64,000 bases of DNA from assembly GCA_016124895.1 (NCBI GenBank), contig WGMU01000098.1, forward strand, positions 1-64,000, written 5' to 3'. Position 1 is the stretch's first letter. Each line of letters starts with the position of its first letter. A program made the position numbers and the translations under genes. The notes beneath the pieces were generated by a model. That model saw only the letters and a list, made by a program, of their open reading frames with translations. It was not told the origin of the DNA and ran no database searches. Shown here piece by piece: positions 1-7,900 of this stretch. Origin of the DNA: a bacterium (lineage in GTDB: Bacteria > Planctomycetota > Planctomycetia > Planctomycetales > Planctomycetaceae).

Positions 1-2
1 AT

Positions 3-710
3 CAGAACATCGGTCGGCTGGTCAGCCACCTGCGCGAACGCGGCGAACTCGACAACACGCTGATCGTGTTCTTCTCGGACAACGGAGCGTGCCCGTACAA
101 CCGGATGCAGTCTCCGAACGTGCCGCCCGGTCCGGCGAACAGCGACATCGCGTACGACGCTCGCTGGGCGAACATGTGCAACACGCCGCTGCGGCTTTAC
201 AAGCAGTACGCCCACGAAGGTGGCTCGTCGACACCGATGATCGCTCACTGGCCGGCAGGCATCCCGAAATCCGCCAACGGCAGCCTGACGCCGTTCACCT
301 CGCACCTGGTCGACCTGATGCCCACCGTCGTCGAACTCGCCGCCACCGAGTACCCGCAGGCCGTCGACGGCAAGCCGATCCTGCCAATGGAAGGCGTCTC
401 ACTGGTCCCGGCCCTGAAAGCCGGCCAGACGGACCGAGGCGACAAACCGATCTTCTGGGAATACGCCGCCAACCACGCCATCCGCGACGGCCACTGGAAA
501 CTCGTCGCCGAACGCTCGAAGGACTGGGAACTCTACGACCTGTCGACCGACCGCAGCGAAACCAACAACCTCGCCGCCGAGCATCCCGGCAAAGTCAAAT
601 CGCTCGCGAAAGCCTACGACACCTGGGCCACCCGAGCCGGAGCCAAAACCCACGCCCAGTGCCTGAAGACCAAACCATCCACCCAGTCCCAGCTTTTCAA
701 ACTGCCGTAG
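3..710 (+). CDS. Sulfatase family protein, C-terminal part (5' end outside window)
   Basis: The open frame runs in from the left edge and ends at TAG 708-710, so only the C-terminal third or so is seen. It contains the metal-site segment FFSDNGA, then a conserved run through GGSSTPMIAHWPAGI. The tail ends with the ELYDLSTDRSETNNLA block that closes arylsulfatase-type enzymes. The family hydrolyses sulfate esters, in planctomycetes mostly on algal sulfated polysaccharides, and is normally exported. The catalytic Cys/Ser motif and any signal peptide lie outside the window. The stop codon is part of a GTAG palindrome described separately. The family call is firm; the substrate cannot be told. 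Confidence 0.93.
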   Translation, partial: QNIGRLVSHLRERGELDNTLIVFFSDNGACPYNRMQSPNVPPGPANSDIAYDARWANMCNTPLRLYKQYAHEGGSSTPMIAHWPAGIPKSANGSLTPFTSHLVDLMPTVVELAATEYPQAVDGKPILPMEGVSLVPALKAGQTDRGDKPIFWEYAANHAIRDGHWKLVAERSKDWELYDLSTDRSETNNLAAEHPGKVKSLAKAYDTWATRAGAKTHAQCLKTKPSTQSQLFKLP

Positions 711-728
711 GTCCGGTTCCCACCGGAC
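707..728 (+). repeat. GTAG-headed palindrome overlapping the sulfatase stop codon
   Basis: GTAG (707-710) is followed by arms GTCCGGT (711-717) and ACCGGAC (722-728) around a TCCC loop. The TAG of GTAG is the stop codon of the sulfatase gene. The same loop and nearly the same arms occur on the minus strand at 1281-1302. Confidence 0.8.
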
Positions 729-909
729 GGGGAGCGCCGCACCGCCGAATTGTAGCTCGTCCGCATCCTCACCATCCCCGGCGCTGTCACTTTGCCGCTC
801 GGTCCGGACTACCTGATTCCTCGACCGATTTCTATTCTACTTTCCTCCCGTCAACTTTTGATTCTGAGCTTGGCACACTTCCATACCACCTTGTCAAAGT
901 TAACGCAGA

Positions 910-1161
910 ATGGAAACTCCAGAGTTCAACGCTGTTGAGCGAAAAGTCATTTCCTTCCTCGCTGAATCGCTAAACAAGGGGCAGACTCGCATCAGGGTGC
1001 GCGAAATTGATAGCGCGACAAACCTGACGACGGTGGACGTTGACTCCGCGCTCGATCGATTGGTGAGTTTGAGAGCCCTGGAATTCGCTGAGGGCACTTC
1101 AGAAGAATCGATCCTTGCTAAACAACTGATCCTGATCTACAACCGAGATCTCAGAGACTAA
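910..1161 (+). CDS. Small hypothetical protein, possibly winged-helix
   Basis: This is an 83-residue frame starting at ATG 910. I do not recognise the family. The alternation of predicted helices (NAVERKVISFLAESLNKG, then TTVDVDSALDRLVSLRALEF) followed by a short beta-like stretch resembles a small winged-helix fold, but this is only an impression. It has no signal peptide or membrane segment. It stands alone between the plus-strand sulfatase and a minus-strand hydrolase. No competing longer frame overlaps it, which supports it being real, though no clear ribosome-binding site is seen. Confidence 0.5.
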   Translation: METPEFNAVERKVISFLAESLNKGQTRIRVREIDSATNLTTVDVDSALDRLVSLRALEFAEGTSEESILAKQLILIYNRDLRD

Positions 1162-1280
1162 GCGTCGTTAACACAGGTTGCCCGCCAACTTGTGGGGCTC
1201 AGAGGAGTCGGCTGGCCTCTTGCGGCTTCGCGGTCTCGGTTAGCGAGCAACTGAGACCACCCGGTGAGTTGCAGCAAATT

Positions 1281-1302
1281 GGCCGGTGGGAACCGGCCCT
1301 AC
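1281..1302 (-). repeat. GTAG-headed palindrome overlapping the SGNH-like gene stop codon
   Basis: Read on the minus strand, GTAG (1302-1299) is followed by arms GGCCGGT and ACCGGCC around a TCCC loop. Its TAG (1301-1299) is the stop codon of the hydrolase gene. Compared with the copy at 707-728, one arm base pair has changed on both sides (T:A to G:C), so pairing is kept. Confidence 0.8.
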
Positions 1303-2084
1303 TCGGGCTTCTGCGTCTGCAGCCGATCGAGGACGGTGTCGAGGTAGGCTTTCAGGTTCGGGTCGAGCTTCTCGAAGCCTCGGTTGGAGCGGGGTTGGCC
1401 GAGGGCGTGGCGCATGGCGTTGTGCATCAGGTAGCGGCCGCTGTCGAGCTTCATGTGGATCGCGTCGCGGTGCAGGTCGACGACGTCCGTCAGCGGGGCT
1501 CGGCCTGCCTGGATATCCGCCGCGATGTGGTCGAGCAGGTCGATGGCTCGGGTCTGCCGGAACTCGCGATCAGGAAACTTCTGCTTCAGTTCGGCCAGCA
1601 ACGCGCCGACATACGCCGGGCTGTGCTGCATCTTTCCGGACGTCTCCGTGCTCGCATACTCGGCGGCCCGCTTCTCGTGATGAGCCCAGCCGGTGTGAAT
1701 CACGATGACCGCTTTCGGCTGCAGTGCAATCCACTTCGAGATCGTCTCAACGTCTTCGGCCAGCGTCGCTCCGTAGTGCGTCTGAAACGACACGATGTCG
1801 TAATGCTTCTCCCGCAACGCCTGCGGCCACAGAGTCGACGTCTTGACGCAGGGCATTTCGGGATTCGCAAAGATGAACGGCAGGCTCTTGCCACAGTCCA
1901 CATGCCACTGCACTTCCCCATCGAGCAGCGACGGCACCGTGTCCCACGTCAGCGAATTACCAATCAGGAAGACGCTCTTTGCTTTGCTGGGCTCGCTCGC
2001 AGCGTCCTGACCAGACGTAGCCTGCGTCATTGAAATCGCCAGAACGGCAAACCGCAGCGGCAGAAGGAATCGGTGGTTCTTCAT
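1299..2084 (-). CDS. Exported SGNH/GDSL-like hydrolase family protein
   Basis: The protein has about 261 residues. It begins with a signal peptide (MKNHRFLLPLRFAVLAISMTQATSGQ). The mature part opens with FLIGNSLTWD, a block I variant of SGNH hydrolases with Asn in place of Asp before the presumed nucleophilic Ser. A DAIH segment near residue 210 fits the C-terminal D-x-x-H block. Family members are esterases or carbohydrate deacetylases, and many planctomycete paralogues are encoded near sulfatases. An in-frame ATG at 2096 is an alternative start; 2084 places the signal peptide at the N-terminus. It is not obviously co-transcribed with a neighbour. The substrate is unknown. Confidence 0.75.
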   Translation of the reverse strand: MKNHRFLLPLRFAVLAISMTQATSGQDAASEPSKAKSVFLIGNSLTWDTVPSLLDGEVQWHVDCGKSLPFIFANPEMPCVKTSTLWPQALREKHYDIVSFQTHYGATLAEDVETISKWIALQPKAVIVIHTGWAHHEKRAAEYASTETSGKMQHSPAYVGALLAELKQKFPDREFRQTRAIDLLDHIAADIQAGRAPLTDVVDLHRDAIHMKLDSGRYLMHNAMRHALGQPRSNRGFEKLDPNLKAYLDTVLDRLQTQKPE

Positions 2085-2271
2085 GAGGATCGCCATCTGT
2101 CGGATGCGTTTGAAAAGCGAGTGGGTGGGGTACCTGGAGCCTCAGGCGACCACATGCGTCTTGACTCACAAGAGCTCCGGCTCGCTGCCCGGCAGCGCGT
2201 CGAGACACATCCTGGAAGTCTGGAGCAGAGTTGACCACGTCCTTTGTACCTTAGGGCACGCTACGCACCCA

Positions 2272-3714
2272 TTACGCAATCAGGCTTTCGACCACGTTGC
2301 CGTGGATGTCGGTCAGGCGGTAGTCGCGACCCTGGAAGCGGTAGGTCAGTTTGAGGTGGTTCAGGCCAAGCAGGTGCAGGATGGTGGCCTGCAGGTCGTA
2401 GACCTCGACTCCGTTTTCGACAACGCCGAAGCCCAGTTCGTCTGTCTGGCCGTACTCGAAGCCGCCTTTGACGCCGCCGCCGGCCATCCACATTGTGAAG
2501 CAGTCCGGGTAATGATCGCGGCCGAGCACCTTGCTCGCGGCAGTGCGGCCTTCGCGGAACGGCGTGCGGCCGAATTCGCCGCCCCAGACGATCAGCGTGT
2601 CTTCCAGCATGCCGCGCTGCTTCAGGTCCTTGATCAGCGCGGCGACCGGTTTGTCCATCGTCGCGCACTTGCTGGTCAGACCGCTGGTCAGGCCGGTGCC
2701 TTCGCCGGTGCCGTGGAAGTCCCAGCCCCAGTCGAAGAGCTGCACGAAACGGACGCCCTGTTCGACCAGACGCCGGGCCAGCAGACAGTTGTTAGCGAGG
2801 CTCGCGCCGCCGGGTTCCGCGCCATAAGCTTCCAGCACGTGTTTTGGTTCCTTCGAGATGTCCATGACTTCGGGGACGGACGCCTGCATTCGGTACGCGA
2901 GTTCGTACTGAGCGATCCGCGTCAGTGTTTCCGGATTGCCGAGTTCCTTTGCCTGGACCTCGTTGAGGTCGCGCAGGGCGTCTAGGCTCAGCCGTCGCAT
3001 CTCGCGGTCCATCCCTTTCGGATCCGATGCGTACAGCACGGGGTCGCCTTTCGAGCGGCACTGGACTCCCTGGTAAACGCTGGGCAGAAAGCCACTGCCG
3101 AATGAGTTCTTGCCGCCGTTGGGCTGCACACCACTGGAGATCAGCACGACGAAACCCGGCAGGTCGGCGTTTTCCGAACCCAGACCGTAAGTCACCCACG
3201 AACCCATCGACGGCCGGCCTGGTCGCGCTGAGCCCGTATAGATCAGCAGTTCTGCCGGAGCATGATTGAACTGGTCGGTGTGCATTGAGTGAACCAGGCA
3301 CATCTCGTCGGCGACTTCGTGCAGATGCGGCACGGCGTCCGAGAGCATCATTCCGGACTTGCCGGCGGGCTTGAATGTCCGCGGTGTCCCCAGCAGCTTC
3401 GGCACACCCGTCGTGAAGGCGAACCGGCGGCCTTCCAGAAACTGCTGCGGGCAGTCTTCGTTCGTATGTTTGACAAGTTCCGGCTTGTAATCCCACAGGT
3501 CAAGATTCGGCGGCGAGCCGGTCATGTGCAGATAGATGACGCGTTTCGCTTTCGGCTCGAAGTGCCCGTCCTTCGGTTCGAGCGGATTGACGACCTGCGG
3601 TCTGGCCTGACTCTCGCCTGCCAGCAGCGAGGCGAACGCGATGCTGCCGATCCCGGCTGCCGAATCACGCAGAAAGTGCCGTCGAGTGCGGTGCTGCAGA
3701 CTGGAAAGATTCAT
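2272..3714 (-). CDS. DUF1501 family exported protein
   Basis: This is a 480-residue protein starting at MNLSSLQHRTRRHFLRD; RRHFLRD is a twin-arginine-type signal, which fixes the start at 3714 even though the frame is open to 3810. It has the usual DUF1501 segments: HMTGSPPNLDLWD, LVHSMHTDQFNHAPAELLIYTG, LLARRLVEQGVRFVQLFDWGWDFHG and IVWGGEFGRTPFREG near the end. The family belongs to the alkaline-phosphatase/sulfatase-like fold and usually pairs with DUF1549/DUF1553 cytochrome proteins; its biochemical role is unknown. Here no PSD1 partner is adjacent, unlike the copies at 31.6 and 57.3 kb. Confidence 0.92.
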   Translation of the reverse strand: MNLSSLQHRTRRHFLRDSAAGIGSIAFASLLAGESQARPQVVNPLEPKDGHFEPKAKRVIYLHMTGSPPNLDLWDYKPELVKHTNEDCPQQFLEGRRFAFTTGVPKLLGTPRTFKPAGKSGMMLSDAVPHLHEVADEMCLVHSMHTDQFNHAPAELLIYTGSARPGRPSMGSWVTYGLGSENADLPGFVVLISSGVQPNGGKNSFGSGFLPSVYQGVQCRSKGDPVLYASDPKGMDREMRRLSLDALRDLNEVQAKELGNPETLTRIAQYELAYRMQASVPEVMDISKEPKHVLEAYGAEPGGASLANNCLLARRLVEQGVRFVQLFDWGWDFHGTGEGTGLTSGLTSKCATMDKPVAALIKDLKQRGMLEDTLIVWGGEFGRTPFREGRTAASKVLGRDHYPDCFTMWMAGGGVKGGFEYGQTDELGFGVVENGVEVYDLQATILHLLGLNHLKLTYRFQGRDYRLTDIHGNVVESLIA

Positions 3715-3756
3715 GGCGGGCCTCGGTGCGAAAAGACGTTGCGGGGGAGAGGGCTC

Positions 3757-3781
3757 ACGCGAAGACGCAAAGCCGCGAAGT
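3757..3781. repeat. GCAAAG-type leader repeat, single arm
   Basis: The segment reads cgcgaagacgcaaagccgcgaag-like, matching the arms of the hairpins at 18378, 19455, 32985 and 49387. It lies about 43 bases upstream of the DUF1501 start codon on the minus strand. Confidence 0.6.
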
Positions 3782-4064
3782 GAAGTCATCATGCCAGCGT
3801 TGAAGCCCATCTTCGTCGACCGAACCTCAACACATACGCCATCAGGAGTTTATGTCTCGATGCGCCACCGTTCCACACCGAAGATTCCGGCCCTTTGACT
3901 GAAGATGCCGTAATCCCGATTGCTTCGCATCGGCATGCCAGCCGTTCACGCCGTCGCCACGCGAACAGGCTTCTGAGCCAGTTCTGGACTGCGGTGTAAC
4001 CCTGACGCGGGAATCCCGCTCCACCTCTTCGTCTGGACTGCGTTTCGAACAGGCAGTCACCCTG
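3782..4064. other. Non-coding stretch upstream of the exported unknown
   Basis: No convincing gene is seen here. The minus-strand open frame of about 126 codons lacks any recognisable protein feature and overlaps the promoter of the next gene. Confidence 0.5.
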
Positions 4065-4093
4065 TTGACATTGAATTCGGCGCTGGAGATAAA
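4065..4093 (+). promoter_or_regulatory. Putative sigma70-type promoter of the 4168 gene
   Basis: TTGACA at 4065-4070 and GATAAA at 4088-4093 are separated by 17 bases, 75 bases upstream of the ATG at 4168. The segment GCTGGAGATAAAC is repeated exactly in the promoter at 5094-5123. Confidence 0.5.
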
Positions 4094-4167
4094 CAGGCGA
4101 CGAGTTCGGCTGCCCGCATTGCCAATGGATACAGACACGTTCCACCTTTGACGCAGAAAGCCTCTCC

Positions 4168-4752
4168 ATGCGCTCCGTTCTTCTTCTCCTTGCTGCGCTC
4201 GTTCCCGTTTCTCCGGCTGTCTTCGCTCAGGATGAAGTCACTCGCCACGGGGGCGTGCCGGATGCAAAGCTTCAATCCTATGTGGTGCAACTGACAGAGT
4301 TCCGACTTAACGAGTCGGCAGATCCCACGATGAAGCCACAGGACATCGTCAAGACGTTTGAAAAGCTCACAAAGGATGGAAAAGTCGATGTGATCGAAAC
4401 CGTTCGACTGTCCGCGCTGGAAAACTATCCGAGCATGGCACAGTTTGGCAGGACGGCGGCGGTGACGACCGGCGTTTCGATCTCACAGCGAGGACGCGTT
4501 CCGCTGAAACAACAGCGTCAAATCGGGACTCTGGTCCAATTCACCGCGACGCCACACAACGAAAAAGTTCTGCTGAAGCTGCAATACGAGGCTTCACGCT
4601 TCGATGGCGCGATTAATGACGAAAGCTCCCCGGACACACTGACCACTCACTTTGAAACGACACTTCTGATCGCTCCCGGAGTTCCATCACTCGTCGGAGC
4701 AACGACAGCGGGGACCACCTCGGTGCTACTGGTGTCGATTACAGAACTGTGA
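4168..4752 (+). CDS. Exported protein of unknown function
   Basis: This is a 194-residue protein with a clear signal peptide (MRSVLLLLAALVPVSPAVFA, cleavage before QDE). The mature part looks beta-rich. It ends with paired Thr/Val strands (TLTTHFETTLLIAPGVPSLVG and then TTSVLLVSITEL), loosely reminiscent of the C-terminal strands of secretin-type proteins, but I see no secretin signature and make no functional claim. Composition is AT-richer than the nearby catalytic genes. It has its own promoter-like sequence (4065-4093), and the following gene has a nearly matching one, so the two may respond together. Confidence 0.65.
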   Translation: MRSVLLLLAALVPVSPAVFAQDEVTRHGGVPDAKLQSYVVQLTEFRLNESADPTMKPQDIVKTFEKLTKDGKVDVIETVRLSALENYPSMAQFGRTAAVTTGVSISQRGRVPLKQQRQIGTLVQFTATPHNEKVLLKLQYEASRFDGAINDESSPDTLTTHFETTLLIAPGVPSLVGATTAGTTSVLLVSITEL

Positions 4753-5093
4753 CTCATCAAGTTACTCCGATGGATAATCCCTCCAGCCTGGCGCGCCGCA
4801 CAGCAGCAGCACAAATTACCCGTCTGATACTCTGAAGGCCGATGCCAGCATCGGTATCGGCTGGAAGATGGTTCGTTCAGGGGCTCAACCGCGGGACGTG
4901 AATCGCCGGACGGGTGGCCCACTCAGCATCGCTATTCGATGGGCGTAGCCCACGCGCTGAATCCAGATCTGCGATATCACAGTTCAACAGCATCTCTGAC
5001 ATGCGTCTCTGGAATCTCCACAGATCTTTCGCCTGTTCCCACCTCGCTCACGCGGGCCTGATGGGATTATCTCACGTTCAAACCTGCATCGCG
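4753..5093. other. Intergenic stretch with hairpin
   Basis: About 340 bases without a supported gene. It contains CATCG-CTATT-CGATG (roughly 4929-4943) flanked by GTGGCCCAC and GTAGCCCAC at 4914-4954, a degenerate palindrome of the kind found elsewhere in the window. Confidence 0.45.
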
Positions 5094-5123
5094 TTGACAT
5101 GACATTGTGGTGCTGGAGATAAA
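5094..5123 (+). promoter_or_regulatory. Putative sigma70-type promoter of the 5162 gene
   Basis: TTGACA (5094-5099) and GATAAA (5118-5123) are 18 bases apart. The -10 region lies inside GCTGGAGATAAAC, identical to the upstream neighbour's promoter. The distance to ATG 5162 is 38 bases, which argues against the earlier TTG at 5135 as the start. Confidence 0.45.
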
Positions 5124-5161
5124 CGACCAGGCAGTTGCCAGCCATTACCGGGTCGCCTGCC

Positions 5162-5875
5162 ATGTTTGCCGATCTCGACTGGACTACGCCAGCCAATAAA
5201 GCGTCGCTTGAGGGGCACTGGCGCGTGATGCTGGGAATGGTTGCCGGCGCAGTCCTGACAACCGTGCTGCTTCACGATTTGTATCCGAATACGTTCTGGT
5301 TCATGAAAATCTGGGCCGGTGTCGCAATCGGGTTTGCAGTCGGGACAGTGGTCATCACTGGATGGCAACTGCATAACAAAGAGCGGCGTCAACGTACGTC
5401 CGGACGCCTGCTCTGCACTTTGATATTCGGCTTTGGCCTGTTCACTACGGTTTCACTGCTCGACGTAGTTCCTGATCTGGCGTCGCAGGAAGCGAAGCTC
5501 AGATCGGTTCGCGCATGGGACGCTCGCGATATTGTGTCATTAGCGGTCGAACTCGAAGATCACTCAACGCTCTGGATCGATGCCCCGTCAGTTATTTCCG
5601 ACTTCGTTACCTGCACACAACAGGCGACGCTGTTTTACCCGGGCCACGAAGGTTCGTTGTCTGAAATTCAGATTACGGTTCACCTGTCGAACGAACAATT
5701 CGAAACATTTCCTGCGCGAATTCCAGAACATCATCAGTTCGACGTTTCCCTGAAGTTTCGTGGCTACTCGCAGCTACTGCGAGATTCTGCTTCCCAATGC
5801 CCCGGACTGGCTCACGGCGCAGGGCTCGCCGTAACGCGGTTCATAAGCCGGTCAGGCAGAACGTCACATGACTGA
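5162..5875 (+). CDS. Membrane protein of unknown function
   Basis: The protein is about 237 residues from ATG 5162. Three hydrophobic segments occupy the first 100 residues (VMLGMVAGAVLTTVLLHDL, IWAGVAIGFAVGTVVITGW and LLCTLIFGFGLFTTVSLLDVV). A soluble C-terminal part of about 130 residues has mixed beta character. I do not recognise the family. A basic stretch, NKERRQRTSGR, between the second and third segments suggests a cytoplasmic loop. A TTG at 5135 would add nine residues but lies only 11 bases past the putative -10 element. It is alone between the exported unknown and the convergent CBS gene. Confidence 0.6.
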   Translation: MFADLDWTTPANKASLEGHWRVMLGMVAGAVLTTVLLHDLYPNTFWFMKIWAGVAIGFAVGTVVITGWQLHNKERRQRTSGRLLCTLIFGFGLFTTVSLLDVVPDLASQEAKLRSVRAWDARDIVSLAVELEDHSTLWIDAPSVISDFVTCTQQATLFYPGHEGSLSEIQITVHLSNEQFETFPARIPEHHQFDVSLKFRGYSQLLRDSASQCPGLAHGAGLAVTRFISRSGRTSHD

Positions 5876-5920
5876 CGTCGCAGGGACTTAACGCCTTCGG
5901 CCACCCGCCAAGCTTGAGCG

Positions 5921-7237
5921 TCACTCATCGTCGTGGCCGACGGGGTTCAGTGACTCGTCGAGTTCCAGTCGAACCTTCAGAACGCGGCGTTCGTTGGCGT
6001 CGAGGACGCGGACGCGTACGCGGCCGAACTCAAAGGATTCGTCCGGCTGTGGGATGCGGCCCAGATGCGAGAAGACGAAGCCGCCGATCGTGTCGTAATC
6101 GCGTTCTTCCGGCAGGTCGTCAAACCCGTAGTCCTCGACCAGATCGTCGATATGCACGCGAGCGTCGACCTCGACAATGTTCTGTGAGATTTCGCGGATC
6201 GGATCTTCTTCCTCGTCGTCGTATTCGTCGACAATCTCACCGACGATTTCTTCAAGGATATCCTCCATCGTGACCAGGCCCGCGACGCCGCCGTATTCAT
6301 CCAGCACAATGGCCATGTGGACGCGTTTGCGGTTCATCGTTTCGAGCAGCTTGTCGACGCTGGTTGTCTCCGGGACGTAGAACGCGTCGCGGCAGATTTC
6401 CCGCAGTTGCGGCATACTTTCGCGCGGGCCGCCGAAGAATCGCAGCAGGTCCTTCGCATACAGAATACCAACGATATCGTCCGTCGATTCGCCGATGACC
6501 GGCATCCGTGTGTGGCCGGCTTCGAGCATGACCTCGCGGGCCTGTTCGAGCGACATGTTGATCTGGATCGAATCCACTTCGGTCCGCGGTGTCATGATCG
6601 AGGCGACGTCAGCGTCTTTGAGGTCCATTACCTGATCAATCATTGAGCCTGCATGTGGTTGAATGGCGCCGAGCAGTTCGCCGGCGTCGACGACCGTGCG
6701 GATTTCTTCGGCCAGAGTCTCCGGGTCGGAGTGGTCCGGTTCTTCGAGTTCGTACAGGCGGTGCAGAATGGTATCGAGCCACGCGGACAGGCCGGTGATC
6801 GGCCGCATGACGAGCACCAGCGTCTGCAGCAGCGGCCAGACTGTCAGCAGATAACGTTCGCCCGTCACCCTGGCCAGAACATTGGGCAGCAGTGTCCCGC
6901 AGAGACCGGCGACTGCCGCGAAACCAATCCACCGGAATACGGCCTCAACAATAAACGCCGCTTGACCGGTTTCCGGGAGTGGCGTCAGCAGTCGCCAGGT
7001 CGGAACAGCGACGGCAATCAGCCCCAGCAGAACCAATAGTGTGACGACGTCGGCCACCAGCAGGGCGTGTCGCCAGTGACGCAGAATATCGAGAAAGACG
7101 TCATTGCAGCCGCGCTCTTCACACAGGCTGCCGAGTCGGCCGCGCGAAAATCCATGCACGCTGTAGCTGATCAGCGACGCGAGCAGCAGCAGCAGCAGCA
7201 GCACTGCGGTCAGAGTGTGCGCGACGACTGGATTCAC
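5921..7237 (-). CDS. CNNM/HlyC-CorC family membrane protein with CBS domains
   Basis: This 438-residue protein has four hydrophobic N-terminal segments (a divergent DUF21 region, about residues 5-150) and a cytoplasmic CBS pair (about 205-330, including MTPRTEVDSIQ and MAIVLDEYGGVAGLVTMEDILEEIVGEI). A C-terminal CorC/HlyC domain follows (about 345-430). The family is implicated in Mg/Co efflux and ion homeostasis; the DEYGG..G..T.EDI.E..VG.I signature is intact. The start is GTG 7237, whose bases overlap the TGA of ybeY (7236-7234) in a GTGA junction, which implies translational coupling. It is the last gene of the phoH-pgpH-ybeY cluster. In many bacteria a CorC-like gene sits in the same place next to ybeY. 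Confidence 0.92.
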   Translation of the reverse strand: MNPVVAHTLTAVLLLLLLLASLISYSVHGFSRGRLGSLCEERGCNDVFLDILRHWRHALLVADVVTLLVLLGLIAVAVPTWRLLTPLPETGQAAFIVEAVFRWIGFAAVAGLCGTLLPNVLARVTGERYLLTVWPLLQTLVLVMRPITGLSAWLDTILHRLYELEEPDHSDPETLAEEIRTVVDAGELLGAIQPHAGSMIDQVMDLKDADVASIMTPRTEVDSIQINMSLEQAREVMLEAGHTRMPVIGESTDDIVGILYAKDLLRFFGGPRESMPQLREICRDAFYVPETTSVDKLLETMNRKRVHMAIVLDEYGGVAGLVTMEDILEEIVGEIVDEYDDEEEDPIREISQNIVEVDARVHIDDLVEDYGFDDLPEERDYDTIGGFVFSHLGRIPQPDESFEFGRVRVRVLDANERRVLKVRLELDESLNPVGHDDE

Positions 7238-7887
7238 GAGTGCCCTCCTGGCGATGGTTCAGTCGCGGCCAGTGAGTCGTCTTTGTCAGGCGGGATGGCA
7301 TGTCTGGTCGCAGCGGCGCTGGCCGCCGGGTCGGCTGAGCGTTCAGTAAGAACAGCGCGATCTGTATTCGCCACGAAGTCCGGGTCGCCGACATGGCCGA
7401 GATCGTCGTCGTCGCGCTGCGGCAGAGGCAGGTTCAGCAGCGTGAAAACAGCCTGCTCGCGCTCGCGCATCAGTGGCAGTTCTTCTGCCGTCAGATCGTC
7501 ATAGCCGCAAAGGTGCAGAACACCGTGGACGATGTACAGAACCAGTTCGTGCAGCGGTTCCCAGTCGTAGTCAGCGGCAAGATCCTGAGCGTACTCGGCA
7601 CTGACGATCACTTCGCCGTCGATAGTTTTTCCGGTACCGCGTGGCTGTCCCGCTATGTGCAGTGAATCGTCAGTCTCTTCGAGCAGAAAGCTCAGCACGT
7701 CGGTTTCGTAATCGTGCTGCAGGTACTGACGATTGAGTTCGTGAATCGTCGGGTTGTCAACGATGGCGATGCTCAGTGACGCGGACGTGACCTGTTCGGC
7801 GTCGAGCGTTGTCCGTACGACCTCCGTGAGGTACCCGGTGTCGAGTGTCAGGCAGTCCTGATTGTCGGAGATTTCGATCTGGTACAT
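7234..7887 (-). CDS. ybeY: Endoribonuclease/rRNA maturation factor YbeY with C-terminal extension
   Basis: A 217-residue protein from ATG 7887 (MYQIEISD), longer than the usual 150-170 residues because of an acidic, Ala-rich tail after about residue 160. The family is a single-strand-specific, zinc-dependent RNase needed for 16S rRNA 3' maturation and ribosome quality control. The zinc motif reads HGVLHLCGYDD. H121 and H125 are present, but the third ligand, normally His (H124 in E. coli), is Asp (D131). LNRQYLQHDYETDVLSF matches the conserved region before it. It sits between pgpH and the CBS gene in the order expected for the Pho regulon-linked cluster. The start at 7887 avoids overlap with the upstream gene's stop at 7901. 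Confidence 0.93.
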   Translation of the reverse strand: MYQIEISDNQDCLTLDTGYLTEVVRTTLDAEQVTSASLSIAIVDNPTIHELNRQYLQHDYETDVLSFLLEETDDSLHIAGQPRGTGKTIDGEVIVSAEYAQDLAADYDWEPLHELVLYIVHGVLHLCGYDDLTAEELPLMREREQAVFTLLNLPLPQRDDDDLGHVGDPDFVANTDRAVLTERSADPAASAAATRHAIPPDKDDSLAATEPSPGGHS

Positions 7888-7900
7888 GGTGTTGTGCGGC

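Noticed and set aside
2083-2985. Plus-strand open frame of 300 codons
   Set aside because: Antisense to DUF1501 blocks; the product lacks recognisable features.
3789-4169. Minus-strand frame of 126 codons
   Set aside because: It overlaps the promoter and start of the 4168 gene and has a Cys/Arg/Trp-rich composition with no motif.
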